From Amorphophallus konjac (lineage: Eukaryota > Streptophyta > Magnoliopsida > Alismatales > Araceae), in assembly GCA_022559845.1 (NCBI GenBank), contig CM040118.1:158306331-158370330 (forward strand): 64,000 nucleotides of DNA, read 5' to 3'. Both the position numbers and the translations under genes were made by a program. The notes beneath the pieces are model-generated. The model was not told the DNA's origin. It was given only the letters and a program-made list of their open reading frames with translations, and did not search any database. Positions 53,601 to 62,575 of the stretch are shown one piece after another (positions within the stretch are counted from its first letter, which is position 1; each line of letters begins with the position of its first letter).

Positions 53601-54010
53601 AGGTGAGCTCTAAACTTTGCTCCATTATTCTTAGTGCTTGTTTGTTTAATATCCGTAGACATAGCCCCGTTGTGCATGCGAGCGAGTGTCCGATCCCGAT
53701 TCCACCTTCAAAGTGTGGTCACCGTGGTTAAAGTAAGTGAGTGGGACCTAGTGCCCCAATTGGCACCGGCCAGCCCCATAAGCGTGGGTTACGTACCCTC
53801 GGGAGGGCAACCCTAGCCCTGCTGGCACTCTACCAGTAAGGGTCTTGATCCTTCACCTCCCCTTAGCATCCTATAGTCACCCCGGGCTCACGTGTGTGCG
53901 ATGGCATTTTGGTCCGGATTTATCAACTTAATTGTTATGTGATTGTGAATGCGGAATAGGTCCTAAGTTTACTTTTGGCTTGCTGCATACCCCGTAGTGG
54001 TGTCACATCA

Positions 54011-54015
54011 TAACG
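54011..54015. repeat. Right target-site duplication of element E (TAACG)
   Basis: Second TAACG, after the CATCA end at 54010. Confidence 0.96.
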
Positions 54016-54035
54016 CCTTCAGCAAAGCCACGTTT

Positions 54036-54043
54036 TATATAAA
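54036..54043 (+). promoter_or_regulatory. Possible TATA box of the PMD gene
   Basis: TATATAAA in AT-rich sequence about 370 bases before the ATG. E is inserted 26 bases upstream of it. A pyrimidine-rich leader lies at 54255-54400. Confidence 0.4.
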
Positions 54044-54409
54044 TAAGGCCTTCAGACACGTCGTTAATCAAAAATAGTAATCATCACTCCCATCACATCA
54101 ATCAATCCCCATTGAATGCGTCTGACGACGGTTATCATTCCCCATGCAAACAAAAATAACGCCTTAAGAAATGTCGTCAATTATCAGGAAACGCCCTACT
54201 TTCAGTCGTTAATTCCATAAGACACGGCCTTCCTTAAGTCGTTAATTCTTTTTGACCGTTCGACTTAACTTTCCCTCCTTTCTTCTTCTTCCTTCGTCCT
54301 TTTTCCTTCTTTCTCTCTTCTCTCCCACTGCAACCCTAACCGAAAACCCTCCCCCACTCTCTATCTCTTCTCTCATTCTCTACCCCCTCTCTTCACCCTA
54401 GCCCTAACC

Positions 54410-56993
54410 ATGGCCGGCGGACTTAAACGGCAGAGGGTGGCCGCACCGGAGGTCGTGGATTTGGAGGGCGAACCTGCCCACGAGGATGCCCCCCCCCCCC
54501 CCCCCCCCGCGGTGGCCGAGGAAGATCCGGCGGCCGAGGAGGCTCCGACGGTGACAGCCGGCGACGAGGCCGGAGGACGAGGCGAAGAAAATGATGATGG
54601 CGAAGACGAAGAGGGCAACGGAGAAGGAGAAGACGGCGGTGAGGAGGAAGGTGGTGATGGTGAACACGAAGTCAGTGATGAGCCTTACCACACTATACCG
54701 AGCTGGCTGAGAGGCTGCTAGGGTTAGAGACGGTCTACGAGACACCTAGCGAGTGTAGGACTATCTTCCGCACCAACCTGACTACAGTGATGGGCTTAGG
54801 GGATGCTAGGCATAGGTCAGGGGTGTCCTTAGAGCAGTTCTCACAGAGATTGATCGATGGGGCTAGGGCAGTCTATTGCCAGGACCCAACCGACAGGGAG
54901 AGAGCAGACCAGGACTTGAGGAGGTTTCTACTGCTGCTGCTCGGGAAGCTATTGCTCGGCACGAAGGGTGATGTCATCAACTACCGATTCCTAGGGATCC
55001 TTGAGGATTTAGAGGGAGTCGGCAGATACGCCTGGGGAGTGACACTGCTGGCGCACTTACTAGCCGACCTGTCCACGGGGACAGGACGAGAGACGACCGT
55101 TAGTGGCTTTTCACCTTTTCTTCAGGTATGCACTTATATATATTTTTTTTCTTTCTTTTTTTTTACTTTATGCATGTGAATGCCTTACTAATGCAATGCA
55201 TGGATGCAGGTTTGGAGCCATCTGTACATGCCCATGGGGCGCACCGACCCATGGCCAGGAGGTGAGGGTGCTTTCCCTCTAGCACGGCGCTGGCTGCCGG
55301 TCGTTTTCGGTGCCCCACTCGGCTACAAGTTGTGGGTGCTACGGAGAGAGTTCCGAGACTTCCCTCCCTCGCTGGTATGAATGTTATGCATTTTTTTTAT
55401 GTTTATTTGAATTTATTATGATTATGACGAGATGACATGCATGTTCATGGATGCAGGTGTGATGGAGGCCTTACGAGGGGATGACCGACGAGGGCCAGCC
55501 ATGGGTCGTAGCAGGGCGACCTCGCTTTGAGCATGAGCTTTAGGTTCACTGCTTGAGCGAGATCGAGCCGTTACGGCTTAGACTGGTGATGAGGACCGAG
55601 GGCCTGCACCAGGAGTGGATAGAGGTCGGGGAGCCACGAGGAATCGGAAAGAAGACACGCGGTCGCACGAAGGTGATTGACTGGAGGGTGCGGTTCGAGG
55701 ACCAGTACGCCGACTGGCGGCGAGGCGGGACCCGAGTCACTTCCCAGGCGACCGACAGCTCCGAGTACCTCCGGCGCTACTGGGAGGTTTACGCCGGTCG
55801 ACCCCAGATGAGGGTCCTAGGGGTATGTATGAATGCAATTATTTCTAAATTAAATGCTTATGTATCTATCATGTGACTAATATGAAATGGATGCAGGATG
55901 CACGGGACATAGCGGCGATGGATGCCCAGGCCCACCTACACAGCCTGGAGGACCAGCTAGCTGCCACACGGGCCGACCTCGAAACCCTGGTGAGTGTTTA
56001 AATTATTTCTATATGCAAATGAATTTTTGTTGAATTATTGATGATTAGCCACTGACGATTTCAATGAACGCAGCGTGCCCAGCAGGGAGCAGTAGGGAGA
56101 GACACGGGGGAAGCCTCCAGCTCGAGGGGACCCAGTGCAGAGGTGACTGTACTAGCAGAGAAGCTAGTGGGAGCGGTCAGACGGGCCGAGGCTGCAGAGC
56201 GCGACCTCGCCTCACGGGTAAAATCCAAAACTCAAACCTCATTCAATTATTGATTATATATTTCAATGTGCACTGATGAAATTCATTTTTTTAGACTGAG
56301 GAGCTTCGAGCCGCTCTCACTTGCGTCTGCGAGGGATAGTAGGCGATGACTACCTAGGTGAGTGATTTACTTTCAGCCATGCATTGCTTATTTCATGAAT
56401 TATTGCACAAGGGAACTGATGATTTGTTTACCTATTTGCAGACCAGACAGTTGCAGGCGGCACGTACCCAGGCCACCTTGGCCGGGACAGAGTTGGCGAT
56501 CCGTGAGCAGGGGATTACAGAGCTGGAGCGGTCCCTGAGGCGACGGGAGGAGCTGCCTCAGGACGTGGCAGAGCTGCGGGTTGCTCTTGAGCTGGAGCGA
56601 CGAGAGCGCGCTCGAGATGCAGAGGAGCACCTGGCGGATCGTGACCGGCACCACGAGCAGCAGCAGACGGACCGTGCCCGATACCAGGAGCAGGTGGCGG
56701 CGCGCGATCGTGAGCTGACAGACCTGAGGACGCAGCTGGCCCTTTCTCAGGAGCGGCTACGAGTGTCTGAGGAGCGTCTCCAGCGAGGGCGTGAGCGAGC
56801 GTGTGCTGCGGGGTACTCCTTCACCAGCTCCACCTTTGTGGCGGGTTCTTCCCTTCGAGAGAGGAGCGAGGTAGGGGGCCAGGTTCGAGTTCCATCTTCT
56901 TCACGGGGGCCCATGCCCCCTCTACCAGCGCCTCCTCGGGACGGCGAGGACGAGGTAGAGACTAGGAGAGAGGAGGGTGGAGGCGAGAGCTGA
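54410..56993 (+). pseudogene. Plant mobile domain (PMD) extra gene of G, seven exons, decayed
   Basis: Predicted exons are 54410-55125, 55210-55374, 55457-55822, 55897-55989, 56074-56217, 56295-56357 and 56442-56993, with GT-AG introns of 74-84 bases, several ending ATGCAG. Every exon after the first has a length divisible by three, so all introns are phase 0. The N-terminus is acidic (EDEEGNGEGEDGGEEE). A one-base loss near 54680-54720 shifts to the frame with the PMD pattern: RFLGILEDLEGVGRYAWGV, LLAHLLADL and PFLQVWSHLYMPMGR. The C-terminus is a charged coiled coil (RRREELPQDVAELRVALELE). Stops: TGA 55460, TAG 55541, three TAGs in exon 6. PMD is known in MAIN-like plant proteins and in transposons. 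It lies antisense to pol. Confidence 0.75.
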
Positions 56994-57174
56994 GAGACTT
57001 ACTTGTACTCCTCCACCCTCACACTTGTACTCAGATATTCATGATGTATATATATATGAGATTGAGATTTTTTTTTGTTACGTGAGCACTTGTGTAGTTG
57101 TGTACTTGTGGTTGTGTACTTTGCTTCTTTTCCACCTTACTTTGCCCTGTACCTGCAGCTGTGGTTCACACTTG

Positions 57175-57180
57175 AATAAA
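57175..57180 (+). terminator. Polyadenylation signal of the PMD gene
   Basis: AATAAA about 180 bases after the stop. Confidence 0.45.
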
Positions 57181-57455
57181 CATGTTAATTCATCTGTTCG
57201 ACTTGGCCCATTGCTCAATAAGCAAGGGGTGCCTTTACTTTTGACCTGGATAGCGGGTCAAGGGGCCAAGCCTTTAATCAAATAAGGCAAATGAAATAAC
57301 CAATAAAGGGAGATGCAATATGTAAGCACACGTATGCAAATAATAATCAAGATGCCCTATGCAATAATGCAAGCACACACATGAAGAATAAATCCCATTT
57401 CCTCTTTTCTTTTCTTTTTCTTTTATATTTATTTTTTTTCTTTTATTTTTCAAAA

Positions 57456-57635
57456 GACGCGCCTTAGATTAGGTCGTTATTTAAACAAAAGACGCCCTAG
57501 GTGACGGCGTGAATTTGAAAACGTTTTTGAATTTTGTTGAAAAGACGGCCCACACAATGGCGTTATTTAAAAAAGGACGACCTTCTCAACAGGCGTTAAT
57601 TTCAGAAAAGGCGCCTTATTCAAAGGCGTTAATTT
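57456..57635. repeat. Palindromic motif, cluster 4 (downstream of the PMD gene)
   Basis: Five units in a row, for example GACGCGCCTTAGATTAGGTC, GACGGCCCACACAATGGCG and GGCGCCTTATTCAAAGGCG, each followed by TTAT or TTAAT (or GAATT). Confidence 0.75.
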
Positions 57636-58410
57636 TCTTGTTTTCAGCATTAGGTTGACAAAGCTACAAGGGCACTGGGTCCTACACGGTCATCATTGAG
57701 GATTCATTGACCTTTCTTGATTAATCAAAAGGGGGTCGACGTGCCGTTGGTTAAACTTATACGCAAGATCTCGCCCGGTGCAATTTCCTAGGTCGGTCTC
57801 GACCATTCTGCTGGTTTATGACTTACCACCAAGAAAGAGATGGAAGAAAATATAAGGAAGCCCATAAGGGATTCTGAAAAGCTCAAGGTAAAACTACCTC
57901 CCCTACCCTATGCCTGTTGGGGTTTGGTCTTTGGCATAGGGAAATTTTATTACCTTTTGCCTCTTTTATATTGCATGCATACGTCCAAGGTTTTCCTTGC
58001 GGGGACTTTGCCCTCTTGTCATGCTTTTCTTTTCATGATTTGACTTTCACTTCGAGACTGATTTGCATTGATGAAAAGAAACCTAATTGTACTTGGCATT
58101 TGTGGCATTTTATTCCCTTTTGGGCCCTGACTTCCACCTACTAGGGCGGCAGATAGGCTTGGCGGGTCTACCCCGAGACCTTCCTTCCTCCCTTATGGGC
58201 CGAAGAGGAAAAGAATGGGTATTGTCTTCACCTTTAGTCAGGTTTTGACTTTCCATCGGATTTTGCACCGCTTGAGTTCAAGGGTAAGCGTGTAGTGTGT
58301 GTGGGTGTCGACCCCATTTTGAGTTAACAAGACTGATGAATGAAAACTGAATTTTAACCTTTCGGACCTTGCGTCCTTGCAACGATGGCAACCATCTTGA
58401 AAATTTCATT
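57636..58410. other. Non-coding region of G between motif cluster 4 and minisatellite
   Basis: No gene or RNA I can support. Part of the long 3' region that separates pol from the LTR in Tat elements. Confidence 0.5.
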
Positions 58411-58655
58411 CTTTTTGGAGAATTTCTATTTTTTTTTGGATTTTGGAAAATTTCTATTTTTTGGATAGATTTTGAAAATTTCTATTTTTTTGTTGGATTT
58501 TGGAAATTTTCTATTTTTTTGGATAGATTTTGAAAATTTTTATTTTGTTTTGTTGGATTTTGAAAATTTCTATTTTTTTTGTTGGATTTTGGAAAATTTC
58601 TATTTTTTTTGTTGGATTTTGGAAATTTTCTATTTTTTTTATTTTGGATTTTGAA
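58411..58655 (-). repeat. T-rich minisatellite in the 3' untranslated region of G
   Basis: About eight units of roughly 27-36 bases built on GGATTTTGGAAAATTTC followed by TATTTTTTT (+ strand), some with TTGTT and some with TAGA insertions. It starts ten bases after the integrase stop, the place where Tat elements are known to carry variable tandem repeats. Confidence 0.85.
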
Positions 58656-58664
58656 TTAGGGATA

Positions 58665-60059
58665 TTATTTCTTAAGGTACAGACCATTCCAAGGATGAGT
58701 TAGCTCTTGCCCTTCAGCATTAATCAGTTTATAAGCATTGTCAGGATAAACATCTTTTATAACAAATGGTCCTTCCCAGTTTGGTTGGAGTTTTGAACGG
58801 GGCCCATCAGGTTTTACGAAGATTCTCTTGATTACCATCTCACCGACTTTGAATTTTCTCTCAATTACTTTCTTTTGATAAAAACGTGACAGCCTGTTTT
58901 GATAAACGCGCGCATGCTCAGCGGCGACCAGATGCTTCTCATCTAGGAGTTCCAACTGGGCAAGGAGTGAATCACGACGCTCATCAATAGAGAGTTCCTT
59001 GTCCAATTGTACTCGCAGAGATGGAATGAGAATCTCATAAGGGACTACCGCCTCCGTTCCATACGTAAGGGCGAAAGGGGTTTGCCCAGTAGGGGTACGA
59101 ATGGAAGTGCGATAGGCCCAGAGAGCTTCAACGAGCTTGTCTAGCCAATCCAAAAATTTATTAGCCTCACACGTCTTTTTAACGATTTTGATCAAAGTTT
59201 TATTAGTGGCCTCTGCCTGGCCATTGCGCTGCGGATAATAGGGAGAAGAATGATGTAATGCAATGTTATACCTGTTGCAGAGATCCTTGAGCTCTTGAGA
59301 GATGAATTGAGGTCCATTGTCGGTGACGATGGTACTCGGGATGCCGAACCTTGCGATGATGTTCTTCATTATGAACTTGCAGACAGTTGATGCTTTGATC
59401 TCTACGAATGCTTCCGCTTCCGCCCACTTGGTGTAGTATTCCGTTGCCGTCAGGATGAACGACTTTTGCTTGGTCAGGAGGTTCGAATCACCAAGAGGTC
59501 CAATGATATCAAAAGCCCACATGGAGAAAGGCCATGGGGAGGACATAGGATGGAGTGACAAAGCAGGAGAGTGAATTTTGTCGGCGTGCAGTTGGCACGT
59601 AACACACCTTCGAACATAGATGGAACAATCCTCTTCTAGAGTTGGCCAATAGAAGCCTAGCCTAAGGATCTTCTTAGCTAGCATCTGGCTGTTCACATGA
59701 CCACCACACACTCCAGAATGCGCCTCTGCCACAACCTTCCAAGATTCATCTTCGTCGAGGCATCTTAACAAAACACCCGTGAGCCCTCTTCTATAGAGCA
59801 CACCTCCAACCAAAACATAACGTTGAGCCACTCTTCTAATTGCTTTCTTCTCTTCCATAGTGGCTTCCTCGGGATAGGACTGATCATTGTAATATCTGGC
59901 AATCTCATAATACCAAGGTTTCTCTTCATCAGCCAATTCTTCTTGCCAATCCAATAGCATGACCTCTTTGCCTTTAAGAGCTTCACTCCGCCTGACCTTC
60001 TCGAGCACCTTATCCCTAATATCGAGAAATGCACGATCCTTAATAGCTGGAGTGTCACG
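58665..60059 (-). CDS. Integrase of element G
   Basis: The uninterrupted frame runs from just below a TAG at 60060-60062. The HHCC finger reads HSGVCGGH...CVTCQ. The catalytic core has WAFDIIGPLG, IVTDNGPQF and PQRNGQAEATNK (Asp, Asp, Glu). A C-terminal region with KVGEMVIKR and GPFVIKDV follows, ending LTHPWNGLYLKK. There is no chromodomain, as expected for the Tat lineage. It is separated from the RNase H frame by a one-base loss near 60118 and the TAG, so it is not joined to the rest of pol without repair. All catalytic residues are present. Confidence 0.9.
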   Translation of the reverse strand, partial: RDTPAIKDRAFLDIRDKVLEKVRRSEALKGKEVMLLDWQEELADEEKPWYYEIARYYNDQSYPEEATMEEKKAIRRVAQRYVLVGGVLYRRGLTGVLLRCLDEDESWKVVAEAHSGVCGGHVNSQMLAKKILRLGFYWPTLEEDCSIYVRRCVTCQLHADKIHSPALSLHPMSSPWPFSMWAFDIIGPLGDSNLLTKQKSFILTATEYYTKWAEAEAFVEIKASTVCKFIMKNIIARFGIPSTIVTDNGPQFISQELKDLCNRYNIALHHSSPYYPQRNGQAEATNKTLIKIVKKTCEANKFLDWLDKLVEALWAYRTSIRTPTGQTPFALTYGTEAVVPYEILIPSLRVQLDKELSIDERRDSLLAQLELLDEKHLVAAEHARVYQNRLSRFYQKKVIERKFKVGEMVIKRIFVKPDGPRSKLQPNWEGPFVIKDVYPDNAYKLINAEGQELTHPWNGLYLKK

Positions 60060-60103
60060 CTAATGAATGAGAGGAACATGAAAATCACGCTCGGGAGGGA
60101 AGA

Positions 60104-62575
60104 CTAGAGCAGAGGCCAAAGAGCAAGAGCGTCGGCCAGGATGTTCTGGCTTCGAGGGACGTGAATGAAGATTAACTTGGTAAAGAGTTTGGCATAAGCT
60201 GAAGCAAGTTCCTGGTAGGGCTTGAGTTTAGGATTGATAGTGTGGCACTTGACAAGCACCTGGCGCAGAATGAGCTGACTATCACCAACAATTCGTAATT
60301 GGGTAACACCATATCTATGAGCGGTTTGAAGACCGGCCAAAAGAGCCTCATACTCAGCTATGTTGTTTGTGACAGGGAAAGTGAGCTGAGCAGCAAATGG
60401 GATGGTGACCCCTTCTGGTGTTAAAAGAACCATGCTGATCCCTCTTCCTTGGGAATTTAGAGCTCCATCAAAATGTAATGTCCACATAGGATCGTGGGGT
60501 TGATTGATGGGCATCAGTTCTTCATCTGGAAACTCCGAATTGATAGGATCAAATCGGGGTAGAGGGTGGTGAGCAAGATGTTCGGTGATGGCATAACCTT
60601 TGATAGCTTTCTTTTGAATGTAAGTGATATCGAACTGTGAAAGGAAGCTTTGCCAGCGTGCTAATCGATCAGTAAGAACAGATTTTTCAAGAAGGAATTT
60701 AATCGGATTCATGCGAGCAATGAGGTGAACCTCGTGAGCTAAGAAATAATGTTTTAACTTCTGAACTACCCAGACTAAAGCAGCGCAAGTCTTCTCCATG
60801 GCTGAGTACCTCTGCTCACAAGGGTTGAGTAGTTTAGACAAATAGTATGCTGCCCTCTCCTTCCCTTCTTCATCCACTTGAGCTAGGACAGCACCCACAG
60901 AGTCATCCAGGACAGAAACATAGAGAATAAGTGGTTTGCCCGGAATTGGCGGCCTCAGGAAAGGAGGATTGGCCAGATAATCCATCAATCTGTCAAACGC
61001 TGCCTGACACTTGTCATCCCAATTAAACTTGACCCCCGGCTTAGTAAGCTCGTAAAATGGCCTGCATCTTTGTGAATGCTGGGAGACGAAGCGACGAATA
61101 AATTGCAACCTTCCGATTAATCCTCGAACTTCCTTCAAATTCTTGGGAGGAGGCATGTCTCTGATGGCCTTTGCCTTATTGGGATCAACTTCAATTCCCC
61201 TTTTGCTAACAATAAATCCAAGCAATTTCCTAGATGAAATGCCAAATACACACTTCTTGAGGTTCATTTTCAATTGATACTCTCGTGATCTTTGCAAGAC
61301 TTTAGCTAGAACCCCAGGATGCTCAATCCTTGTCCTTGATTTCACTACCAGGTCATCCATATACACCTCAATATAAATATGGATCATATCATGAAAAATT
61401 GCCATCATAGCCCTCTGATAGGTGGCTCCAGCATTCTTGAGTCCAAAAGGCATGACCACATAGCAGTAAGTCCCCCATGGTGTAGTGAATGATGTCTTCT
61501 CTTGGTCTTCTTCAGCCAGACGAATCTGATTGTAACCCGAAAAGCCATCCATAAAGGAGAGAGTCTCAAATCCTGCCATATTATCAATCAGAACATCAAT
61601 ATGAGGGAGGGGGAAGTCATCTTTAGGGCACGCACGGTTGAGGTCACGAAAGTCTATACAAATCCGAACCTTTCCATCTTTCTTCATGATTGGGACGATG
61701 TTAGCCACCCAGTTAGGATAGAGGACAACTCTAACAAATCTAGCCTTATGAAGCTTGTCGACCTCTTCTTTCATCTTTAGAGCCATGTTAGGGTGGAAAC
61801 GTCTCAACCGTTGTTTGATCGGGACAGACCCTGGCTTAAGTGTAAGTCGATGTTTAACGAGCGCAGGGTCTAATCCAGGCATATCCTCATAACTCCACGC
61901 AAACGTGTCCTTGTATTATTGAAGTACCAAAATAAGAGCCTCCTCTTCGGAGGGCGGCAAATTCTTGCTGATGAGGACAATCCTAGGGTCTTCTTTGGTA
62001 CCCAAATTTATTTCTTTGGTAGGCTCTTCTACTGAGGCTGATGGTTCATCAAATCTTCTCATATCACTGGCAAAGGCATCAGCCTCGTCCTCATATTCTT
62101 CATAACTTTCATCCCCCTCTTCAATAGGGTCTTCATCATTCAAAATTTCATAGACACCCAAACCCTCATAAGAAACATTAGTATCCTCATATTCCAACTC
62201 TGGCAGGATGATCGGATTTTCCAAAAATTCGGGAAAAGCTAAACAAGCCTGGCACCTTCTGGCTAACTCCAACAGAAACCTACGGGGAATCTGCTTACCC
62301 TTGGATTTCTTATGAAGATCTACCCCATGAATTTTATTAGAAGGAGAAGAACAACTAGCTTGATTGAAGGAAGGAGGTGAAAAAGTGGATACAGGAGGTG
62401 ATACAGAAGGAGACCCCTCACCAGAGGGGGAGAAAAGATTTATCAATGAATCATGGAAGAGTGGCCCCTGGGTCGGGACACACTCGAAAAAGAGATAAGA
62501 AGTCTCCTCAACCGAGACGGAGGACTGAAGAGTTGGTATTTTGGCATTTTTTTTCATTTTTATCTTTATCTTCAT
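60104..62575 (-). pseudogene. Linker, RT, RNase H and archaeal-type RNase H of element G
   Basis: Frame from 62575. An acidic linker (EEGDESYEEYEDEADAF) leads to LQ, then TAA at 61916-61918, then YKDTFAWSYEDMPGLDP, so one stop separates linker and RT. RT has ICIDFRDLNRACPKDDFPLP, FMDGFSGYNQI, MPFGLKNAGATYQRAM and the YMDD active site (about 61355). The first RNase H is at about 60960-60600. The second RNase H reads LHFDGALNSQGRG, TNNIAEYEALLAGLQTAHRYG and GDSQLI, the extra domain that marks Tat elements. A single-base loss near 60118 ends the frame after ILADALA. Confidence 0.9.

Larger units (their letters stand above)
44304..54010 (+). mobile_element. Element E: complete chromovirus with decayed gag-pol, nested in G
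   Basis: Two LTRs of 2397 and 2391 bases (TGATG...CATCA), TAACG duplication, tRNA-Met PBS at 46704 and purine tract CGGGGGAGT before the 3' LTR. Gag-pol is full length with two in-frame TAGs. Its protein is close to D along its length, but its LTR body differs except in hairpin and leader. Confidence 0.97.
51620..54010 (+). repeat. Element E 3' LTR
   Basis: 2391 bases. It differs from the 5' LTR by scattered substitutions and by lengths of the CT and C runs. TATA box 51945-51954, leader ORF 52668-52991, hairpin 53579-53600. Confidence 0.97.
54011..54247. repeat. Palindromic motif, cluster 3, right part
   Basis: Five units, for example TAACGCCTTAAGAAATGTCG, AACGCCCTACTTTCAGTCG and ACGGCCTTCCTTAAGTCG, each followed by TTAATC/TTAATTC or similar. 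Confidence 0.7.

Noticed and set aside
56358..56441. ORF start inside the last PMD intron
   Set aside because: It begins at the GTG of the donor site GTGAGTG and only becomes coding-like after the TTTGCAG acceptor at 56441.
58472..58654. Phe-rich 60-aa ORF
   Set aside because: It is a translation of the T-rich minisatellite.
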